From contig MU405296.1 in assembly GCA_022836615.1 (NCBI GenBank), positions 103,786 through 167,785 of the forward strand: 64,000 nt of DNA, in the 5' to 3' direction. How positions within the stretch are numbered: the stretch's first letter is position 1; the number at the start of each line of letters is the position of its first letter. The position numbers were made by a program, and so were the translations under genes. This document shows positions 24,397 to 37,100 of this stretch, piece after piece. This stretch comes from Annulohypoxylon bovei var. microspora (Eukaryota; Ascomycota; Sordariomycetes; Xylariales; Hypoxylaceae). Under the pieces are notes generated by a model. It made no database searches. It saw nothing but the letters and a program-made list of their open reading frames with translations, and was not told the origin of the DNA.

Positions 24397-25437
24397 ATGT
24401 CTTCTAGACTCGCATCCACTCTCTTGGCTGTTCTCGCCAGCGTCGTCTCTGTTTCCGCCCACGGCCATGTTACTACCGTCATAATTGACGGCAAATCGTA
24501 CACGGGGTTTGACCCTACATCGGCCCCTTATGGTCCTCGGCCGGCTAGCATTACCTGGAGCAATGGTGCTACTGATAACGGCTTCGTCCTTTCTTCCGCT
24601 CTTCAAGATCCTGATATCATTTGCCACCTAGACGCCACCAACGCAGCTCTATCTGCGCCCGTCGCTGCAGGGGGCAACGTATTAATCCAATGGAATCAAT
24701 GGCCTGACTCTCATAAGGGTCCTGTCATTGATTATCTTGCCGATTGTAGCGGGAATTGCTCTTCTGTTGACAAGACGGCACTCAAGTGGTTCAAGATTGC
24801 GGAGAAGGGACAGTTGGAGCTGGGTGCTGGTAGCGGCACAACAGGAAGGTGGGCTGATGACTTGATAATCGAGGATGATCTCACTTGGAATGTTACGATT
24901 CCTTCTTCACTCAAAGCCGGGAATTACGTCCTGCGTCACGAGCTCATCGCCCTACACGAAGGCGGTACCGAGGGCAAGACGCAGATGTACCCTCAATGCA
25001 TAAATCTTGAGGTCTCTGGAACTGGAACTCAATCTCCGGACGGCGTTGTCGGGACTGCACTTTACACCTCGACTGACCCGGGTATCTTGCACAATATCTA
25101 TAACGACGAGAAGCTCTCGTCCGTTTCTGACTACGAGATTCCTGGGCCTGCTTTGGTAGCGTTTGATGGGTCTTCATCCAGTGGCAGCGCTTCTTCTTCT
25201 AACGCTATTACTTCTACCAGCACTGCTTCATTACAGCCCACCGCCTCATCTGGAGTTGTATTTACTTCTCCCACTTCCTCTATCACTACTTTTTCTTCCG
25301 CTATTTCTCCTACTTCTACTAAGACACCTACTACTAATACAGTTGCCCAGCCAGATGTTAGCTCGTCTGCCGCACCGACACCTAAGAAGACTTGTGCGAA
25401 GAAACGTCACGCACGTCAAATTAAGAACCTCGATTGA
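24397..25437 (+). CDS. AA9 lytic polysaccharide monooxygenase
   Basis: A single exon encodes 346 residues. Residues 1-21 are a signal peptide ending VSVSA, so the mature protein starts with His22 (HGHVTT), the N-terminal histidine of the copper brace. His106 (WPDSHKGPV) is the second ligand and Tyr198 (QMYPQC) the axial tyrosine. The RHELIALH motif and Cys76 and Cys201 are also conserved. These enzymes oxidatively cleave cellulose or related glucans outside the cell. Residues about 260-330 are a Ser/Thr-rich tail, presumably O-glycosylated. There is no CBM1; the chain ends in a basic stretch after KKTCAKKRH. Intron-free AA9 genes are not rare. Confidence 0.95.
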   Translation: MSSRLASTLLAVLASVVSVSAHGHVTTVIIDGKSYTGFDPTSAPYGPRPASITWSNGATDNGFVLSSALQDPDIICHLDATNAALSAPVAAGGNVLIQWNQWPDSHKGPVIDYLADCSGNCSSVDKTALKWFKIAEKGQLELGAGSGTTGRWADDLIIEDDLTWNVTIPSSLKAGNYVLRHELIALHEGGTEGKTQMYPQCINLEVSGTGTQSPDGVVGTALYTSTDPGILHNIYNDEKLSSVSDYEIPGPALVAFDGSSSSGSASSSNAITSTSTASLQPTASSGVVFTSPTSSITTFSSAISPTSTKTPTTNTVAQPDVSSSAAPTPKKTCAKKRHARQIKNLD

Positions 25438-26016
25438 TTACACAAATAGAGTCTGACTAAAAACGATCAGCTAGGTAGAATCTGGAAGTTGAATTCACTG
25501 TATATATATCTAATGCCTTGATGGGGTTATGATTTATCGATAGAAATACGTTATATGAATAGTTATTTTCAAAAATTGAAGCCCTTGATAACATTCATAC
25601 GACTTTTAAATGATATGTAATATACGAATGTTAAGACTAAAAGTTTCGTATATCTTTCGCGGTCCTTGCTGATTGTGTGATTAAATCGACAATTAATCGG
25701 CACTGTATTAGCTTTGAGCCCCTAAACCTTAGGCCTAATAGTGGTCTCCCCGCTAAAGTTTAGCGATTAACTGCTATAGCCTGGGGCGATTAACCACTGA
25801 GACAAAGCCTTACAGTGCACAAAGACCTCAGTTTACACAGTATTAACCCCTGATCAGAAGTGCGAGGCTTTTGGCCTCGACCTTCGTAGCTGTATTGTCT
25901 TTTCTTGCGTGTTGGCATTTGTGACAATCTCTTATCAACTATCTCGTAGCCTTTCTTAACAACCGACAGAGGCGTAATACAGGCGTTTCTTTTCGAGCTC
26001 TAATATGCACTATGCT
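25438..26016. other. Intergenic left of hAT-like element
   Basis: 579 bp downstream of AA9 with no supportable gene. A small hairpin (CGAGGC TTTTG GCCTCG) lies near 25863-25879. Confidence 0.5.
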
Positions 26017-26406
26017 CAGCGCTTGGATCAGGCCAGGCCAGTCAGGCTTGAAGCAATGAACTGATCTGATTGGCCGTTAGAAAGTAATAAACTGAACCAA
26101 CCAGTTCAGTCAATTAAACTGATCAGATTCGAAAGAAAAGTGGGACAAAATAACGACAGTCTTATCGATAAGACAACTGGTTTGATTACTAATTTATGAC
26201 TAATTGTTGATAAAAACTGGGTCTTATGTAGCCAATCAAACCGCGTATAAAAGTGGATTTGAATTATTATTTTGGCCTGATGGCCTGTCAGTCAGAAAAT
26301 CGGAACGAACTGATCTGACCAGTTCATAAAAAACCAAAAACTGACTGGGCCTGACCTGAATTGACTGATTCAGGCCAGTTTTGAGCCTGGCCTAATCCAA
26401 GCGCTG
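26017..26406. mobile_element. hAT-like MITE with 8-bp target duplication
   Basis: The 390-bp element is flanked by the perfect 8-bp duplication ACTATGCT (26009-26016 and 26407-26414). Its ends are 22-bp inverted repeats, CAGCGCTTGGAT(C/T)AGGCCAGGC, with one mismatch. Subterminal ACTGATCTGA or GGCCAGT motifs repeat inside. An 8-bp duplication and CAG-starting ends fit the hAT superfamily. No transposase is encoded. Confidence 0.92.
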
Positions 26407-27082
26407 ACTATGCTTTCAATAATGCTCAATAAATAGACCTCATGCAATGGACGAGGGTATCCGTCCTCCTGGATTTGCTAGATGTTATCACTTGTAAGGT
26501 CATTCCAAGTGATGAGCCTTTTGCCAACGGTGTGAGCCTTGCCCGAATCAAACGAGCGATGTCCAACTATAGGCTTAATAAAAATCTAAATATTCTAACA
26601 CGGCATCTGCCGAGAAGAAAATACGGAGCGGGTTGGCTTCGTAAATGTGGGGGGCCGGCGGATCAATTAACCTCGCTAGACGCCGTCACCCGTCGTGTAA
26701 CCGGCGGACCAGATCCACTTTCCCGTGCAGTAAACGATGACCAAACATCCTGATTCCTACTCCTTATGTTACTTATTGGCTCAACATTTCTCATTACATA
26801 CTCGCGATTACATCACCCGAAACCGAATGGAATCTTCGGATACAATTACGAAGAGAGTTGAATCGAGTACATCTTTTGAGCCGATGATGTACATGGGCGT
26901 ATTCTCTGAGCTAATTGAAACGCGGAGGAGTTGAAAGCTAGGGTGAAAAGGTAATCTACCTATTTGTGGTTCAAATCTTCATATTTCTTTCCGTTTGCAG
27001 GCCGAAGCCGAGATCCAGTACAACTGAAACAAGAGGCACAGAACTAGTACAATAGCGGTACACCGTGATGTAACAATACAAG
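26407..27082. other. Intergenic right of hAT-like element
   Basis: Plus-strand frames at 26442-26753 and 26737-26934 show no domain or clear gene structure, so I do not call them. Confidence 0.45.
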
Positions 27083-29068
27083 TCACTCATCTTTCATGCT
27101 ATCCCGGAGAATCGCAACCTGCTTCTTAATCTCTTTCCACAAGACGAGATTGTCTAAATCATCATCACCGCCAAGTACTCCAACCCAACCGTCGTTCATC
27201 TCCTCAGTAAGCGGCTGTTCGTAACTCAGGCCGATTCCCTTCCCCTTCCTCGCAATAGCTAGCAAAGCGGCGACGAAAGCCTCTTGCATGTAAGCGAAAC
27301 TGAACTTGTCCGTGATACCGGCAACAGCACTGCAGAGTTTATCAGGGAACTCTATCTCCTTGTTGGTGGCAAGTTTAGACTGCCAGAACTTGCAGTAGGC
27401 CGTGCGTTGGTCCAGATCTGGATCCGGGAAGAGGTATTTCCGGTCGAATCGCGACGGACGTTTCTATTTATACGTGAGTAACCGAAGTTTGTAATGCTAG
27501 GGGTAGGAGAACATACCGAAATCCCCGGATCTAAGCGATCAAGGTGATTTGTACTTCCAATCATGAAGATGCCATCGTTACTCTTTAGCCCATCTACTTC
27601 ATTTAGGAAGTAGCTTCGCACGTCGTCGGAAACGATCGTATCGAGATCCTCGAATACTAAATAGCAGGGAGCAAATTGCCTCGCTTTAGTAAAGATCTGG
27701 TTGATTGAATATTCTGGCCCGGAGTACTGTGCAGGATCAGTATGCAATTATACCTAGCTGATATGATCTCTAGAGAGACTTACAGAGGTTAATGTACGGA
27801 CGTACAAAGTCGGAATGGGCTCTTTCCGGCTGTAGAGTGTGCGGAACGTCTATTTTCACGGTGACTTCTCCTAACCTCACGGTGACCCACCCGTCTTATA
27901 CCTATTACAGCTTAGTAGTATGGATACCTTTCTTACAATACAAACTTCTATAAAAACAGATGTACCTTTTCTACCTAACAACATTAAATCAAGCTCTCGA
28001 AAAGCCACCATTTATACATACGATGACTAACCTTTACAAACCCTACTCAGGGTCATCGAAGCGCCGTTTATAAAAATTACCAATAGCTATACAAGGAAAA
28101 AGGGCTATTAATTAGCTATCTGGGTCCCCTTGGGTTCCCTTTTCATAGCGGTAGCAGCAATAAGGTGTCAAGGGGCGACAGCAAGGTTAACGATAAGTAG
28201 GGCACCTACAGGTAGGAAAGGTACTTTGATTTGTAAGAAGGTTTGTACTGTAAGAAAAGTATCCATACTACTAAGCTGCAATAGGTATAAGACGGGTGGG
28301 TCACCGTGAGGTTAGGAGAAGTCACCGTGAAAATAGACGTTCCGAGAGTGTGTGCATCATTGCCTTGATGGAAATTGTCTTGCCGTTTCCTGGGGGTCCG
28401 TAATAGATGATACCTCTCTTCCATGGGACCTTCAAGTTTTTATATGTCTCTTGCGAGTCGAAGAACGATAGATGGTCGTCGATAATACCTTTCTTCATCT
28501 CCTCATCCAATATCACCGAGTCCCAAGACGAACCCATGACACTTTGATACAAGGCAGCATTCTTCTGCCAGTATCCGCCGTCAAACACCCAAATTTCGCC
28601 GTGGAGTTCACTACTCCATTTACCGGCAGCAACACACAAGGCATTGGCTTTGTGGGTCTCAGTAGTGAGGATGTAGTAGTTGATGACAGAAGGGTAGGAA
28701 CTCGATCCATCCCGACCATCAATCCGATAAACGATGAACTCAGCATTATTCCATTTGTACAAGAACTTGCCGAACACAATGTGGTCTACCAATGCGCCAG
28801 TATCACCGTCCATGCGCCGTGCCGATGGGAGGTACATTTTCCAGCTTACCACCGACGGGAGACTGCTAGCGTCATCTTCGATGACACTAAAACTTGCATG
28901 TCCGGCAGACGCGTAGGCGAATAAGTTGCTGAAACCCTCCGGCGCTATCAATAGCTCGAGGTCCGGGTATTGTTGCCGCAGCGCCTGCACAATAACGGTA
29001 TCTGTGTTTACCCGCTTCGCAGCGGAGTGATCAAAGTACGTCTCCGTCACTGTTGGGGAAGCCATCAT
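27083..29068 (-). pseudogene. BCS1-type AAA ATPase gene disrupted by MITE
   Basis: The minus-strand gene starts at 29068 and ends at 27083. Removing the MITE (27842-28344) plus one copy of its 8-bp duplication leaves three exons that join in phase to 455 codons including stop; the two introns are 27727-27783 and 27464-27516. An N-terminal region of about 200 residues precedes the Walker A GPPGNGKT (residues 224-231). The Walker B strand YLVFEDLD and the STNHLDRLDP sensor motif are downstream of the insertion. In relatives such ATPases remodel proteins; BCS1 itself is mitochondrial, but no targeting signal is clear here. As the sequence stands, translation ends inside the element 17 residues after Walker A, so the AAA core is lost. 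Confidence 0.9.
27842..28344. mobile_element. MITE inserted in the AAA ATPase gene
   Basis: The 503-bp element has about 107-bp terminal inverted repeats with only a few mismatches, starting CGGAACGTCTATTTTCACGG. It is flanked by the perfect 8-bp duplication AGAGTGTG (27834-27841 and 28345-28352). Long arms with an 8-bp duplication suggest a Mutator-like or hAT-like non-autonomous element. It carries no transposase. High arm identity and the otherwise intact host gene indicate a recent insertion. Confidence 0.93.
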
Positions 29069-30251
29069 TATGATTCTCTAATAAGCGTCTCTTCAGATCA
29101 AATATTAAATGAAACCTGACATATGAAGAATTGAATATTTTGAGATAACTAGTAGGGTATAATACAAAAGAATTGAGCGGCTTCTGAAAGTATTCATTTC
29201 AAGAAAACGGTTGCCTATTTACGGCTTTATCGATCGCTAATCGGCCTGATCCTACGTGGTTGCGGGGGGGTTTGGCTTGCAGGCTGCGCCACCATCGACG
29301 ATACGAGCTTTCATAACTCACGCCCCTAACACAGGATACACACCCTTTACATAACAGAAAGCCACAACGTCATTCATTACAGGTAGTTCACCCTAAATGA
29401 AAGTACTTAGTAAGTATCAGGTCATAGATTGATATGGTATTTGGTTTGTGTATCCGACGCCCCTAGGCCAATACCTGCATCATGTGGTAGCACGCGAAGG
29501 CTATTATTTTAATAGGTGACTTATATCAATGTGTAGTTCTTAGTACGACCTGCCGCCGTCTCTAGGGATGCATTAACAATGGGATGAGGTCTGCTAGGAA
29601 TCGAAGCTTAGATTGGTTCTTTCGTATCCCATTGACCACATATGCAACCTTGACTGAGTATATACTACGTACCAATTGCCTTGCTTGGGAGGGATAGCTT
29701 CGAAGTAAGTCACCTTTCTCTAGGTAGTTGATAGGTAAGTAGGCTAAAGACGAGTTAGGAGACCCAACCTGAGCTGCTTGAGTCACTTTTCATCGAAGTA
29801 GCACAAAAGCTTCAGCTTTGTCATGCGAATCCTTATTTAGACCCCACCTCACTGATGTGTAGACAATCGGTAAGGTACCTATTCAAAGATTAATCTGACT
29901 TCTAGAGTCCAAACGCGACTTTGAAGAACAGTAAAATGTGGTTGTTTTTCTTAAAGTTCGAGAGTTAGGTCCTAAAATTCAAGGCTTTAACATAGCCCCT
30001 CTAGGCATTACGTAAGCTAGGGGATTGATTACCTAAACAAAAAGGCGACTCAGTGATTAAACCTTATGGATGTGACTAATGTGGCTAGTGTGGCTAAAAA
30101 TCTCCAAACTCTCTTACAACGACAATCAAGCTGATAACGTAACGCTCAACACATTCCAAGCCTTTTTCTCTTCTATGTTAATCACAAATTCATTACACTT
30201 CTTGTTTTCTGATGCCTCTCAATCCGCGATGGTAATTCCTTGATCGTGTAG
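29069..30251. other. Divergent intergenic region
   Basis: 1.18 kb between the broken ATPase gene and the SEH1-like gene. The open frame at 29562-29786 (-) has no recognisable features. Confidence 0.5.
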
Positions 30252-31601
30252 ATGGCCCCCTTACCAAGTAATGAGGATGGTGCAACCGAGAATAGTGCCG
30301 CTTTTGATATCATTCAGCATGGTCATAAGGATCTAGTTCAAGCTATAGCCTTCAACGCGTATGGTGATAGATGCGCGACCGGAAGTGTCGATGGAAAGAT
30401 TCGCGTATTCAATCGACACCAAGATGGTGTTTGGCGGCTGTGCGATAATTGGAAATCCCATCCTGGTGAAATATTAGAGGTTCGTCGCCTTCGCTTTCGA
30501 GATTGAATGTATAATAGTTTCACTTGACCCTGACAAAAAGACACCTAGCTTCAATGGCTCCCACCAACTATTTATCCCAACCTATTAGCTTCTCTCGGTA
30601 TAGAGGGTCGATTTAGGCTGTGGGCAGAAGATCCTTCCGCTGCTCCAGGAAGACGCTTCAGCGCGAGAGACGGGAATGGTAAGACCGTGTCGGAACTCAG
30701 AGCCGGCCGGTATCCATATAGATCATTCTCAGTCAAGCATGATGAGGCAACACGGTGCACCTACGTCGCTCTTCTTGCTGCCGATGGCCATCTCACCGTA
30801 TACGAAGGCGAGGAGCCCGAGACTTTAACAGATTACGCCAAGTTTGATGATTTTCAGGCCTTCGGTAAACCTAATCGTGGTGAAGAGACGTGTTTTAAAG
30901 TCCGCTTCGATCCAAATCCCGAGCCTTGTTACACTGCTTTAAGGGCGGGCGTATCGACGGATGCCTTAAGCTTGGTTGTGTCGGGATTGACTTCGGTAAA
31001 AGCCTACAGAACACGCGACACCGTTACTAGTTCTTTCGGTGCTGCTACCAGGGGTAGAGAATTCTACCTAGCTACCGAGATCAAAGAACACAACTACTTG
31101 ATACGAGATGTCGCCTGGGCTCCTGGAAATTATCGAGGTTATGACATGATCGCCACCGCATGTCAAGACGGCGTCTTAAGAGTGTTCCGAATTGATACTC
31201 CCTTCAACAATGATGATGGCAAGTCGTGGTCCCTGGCGGACATCTTAGGCAATACAAGAGCAGAAGAAAATTCTACCTCTAGAAGCAATCATCCTCGTAG
31301 GCAGTCCCAAGTTCCTTCTGGTATAAGAGCCGAGATCGACAAGTCCGGCACGCATGGAGAACGAACCTCGACCGATCTACCAGGACAGATCCAACATACC
31401 GTCAAAGTGTTGTCCAAGCTCACCCATCGGTCACCTATCTGGAGAGTTGGGTTTGATGATGATGGCCAAATCCTGGGGATCGTTGGAGACGAGGGCAAGC
31501 TATTATGCTATCGGCAACTACCTGACGGAACATGGGCAAAGAGCTCGGAGCTAGGCATGAAGAAGGCTAGGATGACTGCGCCACCCACAAATTTGAGCTG
31601 A
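30252..31601 (+). CDS. SEH1: SEH1-like WD40 nucleoporin
   Basis: Two exons (30252-30479 and 30549-31601, intron 69 bp) give 426 residues. The N-terminus IIQHGHKDLVQAIAFNAYGD and CATGSVDGKIRVFN forms the first WD blade. Further blades include LLASLGIEGRFRLW, IRDVAWAPGN with ATACQDGVLRVF, and the last blade IWRVGFDDDGQILG. This order matches SEH1, a six-bladed propeller of the Nup107-160/Nup84 nuclear pore complex and of SEACAT/GATOR2 in TORC1 control. A Ser/Arg-rich insertion (residues about 315-350) interrupts the later blades, as fungal SEH1 proteins often show. SEC13 is the main alternative, but the sequence fits SEH1 better. Confidence 0.85.
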
Positions 31602-32150
31602 ATTATCCCTACAGGCGAGAACTCCTGGGAATTAAATACTGCTCGATAGATACCTACCCCGTTTCATGTCAAGCACGGAATAGAAGATGATTCGACACGA
31701 TCCTATTACCTTCCGTGCGAACCTCACCTAGGACCAGGAGCTTGATCATGGTCAAATACACCACTGGCAGCTTTGATTGATCCCATGCTGTTAAAGCTAG
31801 GTACCTGATTACGCCGCCCGATTTTCCTCTGGATCCCATTGATTGAATTTGGGTCGCCTGGTGTTCTCGTGGCGTTGGGGGCAGGATGTCTACTCTCCTG
31901 GAGTAAAAGTTCGTGCACGTTCAGAGTTAACTTGTTGAATTAAACTCTTTCTAGGGGTATTGTGTGAGTGGTTAGATGCTAGTTAGACTATTCTTGCATG
32001 GATTCTATCAGGTCGTTGTTGGAAATGGTACAATCAAGTTCAGTGGCGGAGTCTTTAGCATGGCCGGCATAGATGTTAGCGTGGCATGATAAATAGTTGA
32101 TATGTATCACTATAAGACCGGTTTTGAAGACCATGGTCCCACTTTTATAC
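31602..32150. other. Intergenic up to RIPed block
   Basis: Normal-composition DNA with no gene; composition changes abruptly to A/T at about 32150. Confidence 0.5.
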
Positions 32151-32497
32151 CAAATATTATATTTGTCTCGTATTTCATGTTGTTATATTATTTTCTTTCC
32201 CGATATTTTAATATATATGGAAGTTATATTAAAAGGTTTATAATAATTTAATTAATTTATTTAACCCGGATATTACATAAGTAAAAAGCTTATTATTTAA
32301 TGTTTTTAAATGGTTTTAAAAGTTATAATATAAATAAAAGTTTCGTATAAAATATTTAATTAATTTAAAATTATAATATTTCATGATTTTAATATATTTA
32401 AAGGTTAAAATGTGCCGATTTTTTCATATATAATGAATTAAATTTTAAATATAAATATTACATGGTTATTAATGTTTATACGGGTTATTAAATATAA

Positions 32498-33397
32498 TGT
32501 TCGGAATAATTACATTTTAATTTATTAATATACATTAACGCGTAATTAATTTAATTAATTTAATTTAACGGATTTAATTTTATTTAAATGAAGTTAAATT
32601 AATTTAATTTAACGAAATTATCGTGAATTAAATTAATATAATATAATGTATTAATTATAAAGTTTTAATAAATATTAAACTTTATTATTAATAATTATTA
32701 AAAATTATTATTAAATTTAATGGTAATATTAATAAATATTAATAAAAAACTTTTATAACGATTATTATAATAAATGAATATATGTGGCGTTAATAAAATT
32801 TTTAACTTTATTATTATTTTAAATTAAAGCTTTAATTACCATTAAAAAATTATTATTTTTGTACGCGTTTTCGCGTTTTTTAATTAAAGATAATACTTTT
32901 TTAAATAATTTATTTAAATTTTAAAGGCTTCGAATTTAATATCGAACCTTTATTTAAATCGACGATAATTTATTTAAATTAACGATAATTTATTTAACCC
33001 GATTATAATTTATTTAACTTAATTATAACTCATTTAAATTAATTATAACCCATTTAAATTAACGATAATTTTCGTAATACCTTCGAATTAAATCGAATTT
33101 TTATTTATTTATTAAAATTTTTTAATTTTTATTTATTTAAACGAGTTCGCGGCGTGGATTAAAAGGTGGTTTAATTTCGTGGAAATTAATAATAACGACG
33201 TAAATGGAAATAATTTCACGTAAAATAAAATTATTAATACGATATAAAAAACTTTTACGTTTAATATATTATAATTAATTTAATTTAATTAACCGTTTTA
33301 TAAATTAATTACATTAATTTAATTAAAGTTATTCGTAATTACGTAATAAATTAATTACATTAAAGCTTTAATTAAATTAATGTAATTATTCCGAACA
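32498..33397 (+). mobile_element. LTR copy A, fully RIPed
   Basis: This 900-bp copy begins TGTTCGGAATAATTACA and ends TGTAATTATTCCGAACA, i.e. TG...CA with inverted termini. It aligns over its length with 40929-41666, where part of the sequence is unmutated. Near 32940-33080 it holds several units of a short repeat (AAATTAACGATAATTTATTT type) that are fewer in copy B, which explains the length difference. Confidence 0.8.
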
Positions 33398-33914
33398 TTA
33401 ATTAAATAAAACGTTATATTATACGTAAAAAACCGTTAAATACGGCACGGAAAGTTTTTTTATATTAATATATTTTATAATTATTACCCGGTTAACTTTT
33501 AAACCGAATTTCGCCGGAATGGTAAATTTAATTATTACGTATTAAAAGTTAAATTAATTTATATATATATATAAATTATAAAGTTTAAAATATTTTATTA
33601 TAAAAAATTTAAACGGAAAAAAATTTATAAAAAGTAAATTTATACGTTAAAGTATAAGCATTTTAAATATATATAATTTAAAAATAAATTTCGTTATTTT
33701 TTAATTTTTTTAAACATTAATTATAAATATAACGTTAAATTAAATGTAATGAATAAAGATTTATTTATTATTAATACACGTTAATAATTAAAGGTTCCAC
33801 GCGTATTCGAAGTTAAAAAAAAATAATTTTTTATATAATATCGCATGTAAGTTTTTTATTTAAATAAAATATTTAATTATTCGTATATAATATAATTATA
33901 TTATTATATTCGGT

Positions 33915-34165
33915 TTAAATAAACTTTAATATAACGTTACCCGGTGTTACGGTAAATAGGTTTTAAATCGGGATAAAATTTATGTAATGGCGGGACCATG
34001 TATTTTATTAACGAAAATATTTAAAATAAAAAATTAAAAGAAAAAAAACCATAAAATAATTTCCTTTAAAAAATCCTTATATATTAACTTTACGGTTAAA
34101 ATATTAATTAATTGTTCCATTAATATACTTTAAAAATAATAATAATTAAGCGTTATTATATAACC
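33915..34165 (+). repeat. Inner LTR-like direct repeat, left
   Basis: About 250 bp match 40020-40275 in direct orientation with transition differences, for example around TAAAAATAATAATAATTAA. The spacing of 6.1 kb is typical for LTRs of one retrotransposon. Confidence 0.6.
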
Positions 34166-37100
34166 TTTTTTTTAAAAAAAAGATTTAATTTATAAAAAAA
34201 ATTAATTATTTATTAATATATTTACGGCTTATTCCTTTAATTTCCTTTTTTTTTATAATAAGTAAATCATTTTTATTTATTATTTTTAATATTTTATTTT
34301 CCGTAATAACTTTGATTTATTATTAGAATTTAATTAAAGGGTTAATAACTTTAAAATGTAAATTATAAAAATCTTTTATTTTAATTAACGCGTTAAAAAA
34401 GTTTTTAAAAAAGTACCACGTTAAGTTAAGGTTATAATTTATTTAATCCATTTTATATTAAAGTTTTTTTTTAAAGAATTTAAAGTTTAATATTTTAAAT
34501 ATTTCGTATTTTTATTTTTTATCGATTTCCATTAAAAGCGGGGGATTTATTATTTACTTTAAAATTAAATTATTTAAAACTTTAATTAATTAATTTACAT
34601 TTAAAATTTAATAAATTTTTATATTTAAAGGTAAATTAATTTTAAAAGCGTTATAATAAAGTTTTATTAACATTTTAAAAAAATTTACCATTAAATAATT
34701 TAAACCATTATAAAGGTAATTTATTTATTAATTACCTTTACGAATATATATTTAATTATTTATTATTTAATTTATTAACCGTTTTTTTTTATTAATTTAT
34801 TCGTTTTAATAATTTTATATTAATAAAAAATTTTTACGGGTTTATTATATAACGGAAGTTTAACGTTTCGTTAACGATTAAGCAACGGTATAATTAAGTT
34901 TTTTTTAAAAGGTTTTAAATTTATAAATGTAAGTTTATTAATTAAAAATTATTTTTAAAATAAATTTCATTTTTATTTTTACGAGGAAAAGCTTTATATT
35001 TAAATGCGGTTAAATAACGTACGCGAAATTTAAGTAAAATAATATTTCCGACCAATTATTTTAAAAATGATTTATAAAAGATCGTAATTTCATTTAAATG
35101 AATTAATTAAAAATTTCCATTTAACTATCGGATTATAAGTGTTTCATTATTAATTTATAAAAGTTTACTTTAATAAATTTAATTAATTCGTTTAAAAAAG
35201 TAACCACGAATTAAAAACTTTTATTAAACGTGATTATTTTAAAGGTTTTATAAATGCGTTAAATGTGTTTATAATACAAGTTTATAAGTTACGCAACGGT
35301 ATAAGTTTTATATATAAATAATAAAAAAGATTTCTTATTTAATTAATTAACGATCATTAAAATTAAATCGAATTTTTTATAATTAAAGGGTATGGATTTA
35401 AAATCCATTAAAATATATTATTACATTTATTCGTTAATAAGGAATAATTAAAATAAATTTATTAATTTAACTTTAAGGTTTTAACTTTTTTAACATTATT
35501 TATAATAAATGTAATAACGGTTTATAAACGTTCCCATATTAAGCTATAAGTACTTTTTTAATATCATTATATACATCTTATTTTAATTTAAATATGTTTA
35601 ATTTAAAAGACGATAAAATTTATTACATAATTTAATATAAAATTCCTTATTATTTAAAATTATTAACTTTTTTTTTAAAAATAATAATCCATCTCGTAAA
35701 ACGTATTTATTTTTTCCTTTTTTAATTTATTCGCGTTACGTTTTCAATTTAATAACATTTTAATTAACCGTTAAAATGGTATTAATTAACTTAATACCTT
35801 AAAATGATTTTTCCTCGGAAACTTTTATTATGGTTAAAATACATTAAAAATTAAAGGATAATAAGTTCGTTAAAAGTTTATCGGTTAAAGGTTATAAAGG
35901 ATTTATTTTATTATAAAATATTAAAAAAAGTAATAAAATAACGGATTAATTATACTTTTTAATCGCTTTTTAAGTGGTTAAATTAACCGCTTTTTAAAAT
36001 AAAACGTTAATTATTATATTTTCTTTTTTTAAACGATAATATAATTTATAATTAAATTAAAATAAATGTTCATTTTAACCGGTTTAATAAAAGTTTAACG
36101 TCCTTTTAATGGTAAAATATTACAACGTTTAATGGTTTATAAATATATCGAATTTATTATTTAATAAAACGAACATATATTTTTAAAGTTTTATTATTAT
36201 TATAATAACAAGGAATTTTTTATTATAAATGAAATAATTACACTTTAAAAAAATTATTATCTTGAAAAAAAAAGCCATTAAATGTTAATCTTTTAATTTA
36301 TTTAATTATGAAAGAACTTTAAAAATTACCCCATTAAAGGCATTAATTTTTAATTTAATTTTTTAATTCTTATAAAAGTGTTTTAAAATTGGAAAAATGG
36401 TTAAAATTATTTTTAACGTTTTAAATACCTTGGTGTATTTATTAATTTAAATTTAATGTAAAGCGGTAATAAAGAAATATAAAGGCTTTATAATCCAATT
36501 ATATTTTAATATAAATTATTAATAAAAATTATAAAAGTTTAAAAATAATTAAAGTTTTTAAATTTAAATAAAAGTTTTTTAATTTTAAATAATTTTAATT
36601 TTATTTTAATTAACGGATTCGCCGGAAATAAAAATAATAAACTTTAAAAACTTAATTTTCGTAACCGAAAATTTACTTTTTTAAATATTAATTTGTAAGC
36701 TAACGGAACGTAAGCACTTTAATATTTATCGTATATAATATTCGTGGAAAAATGGATCTTTTAAATAAATTAAAATATTATTTATATACGCCGTGTAAAA
36801 GTTATTAAAAAACGAAAAAAAAGCTTAGTTAATATATTTTTAAAACACATTAAACTTATTGTTTAATTTAAAAAAAAGTATGCGGTATTTATATAATCCG
36901 AAATAAGTTTAAAAAGTAATAAGGTTTTTTAAAGCGGGATTTATTTTAATGTAATAGAAAGCTTAATAAATATTAAGCTTTATAAAGATTTTAATTTTAA
37001 AAATTCTTTTTAATGTTTTATTAATTAAAAAGAAAAAATAACGATTTTTTTTAATATAAACGTTTAATTTTTAATAATTAATATAAAACCTTAAGTCATT

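Noticed and set aside
26442..26934. 103- and 65-residue plus-strand frames between the hAT-like element and the ATPase gene
   Set aside because: No domain, no splice structure and overlapping ends; treated as intergenic.
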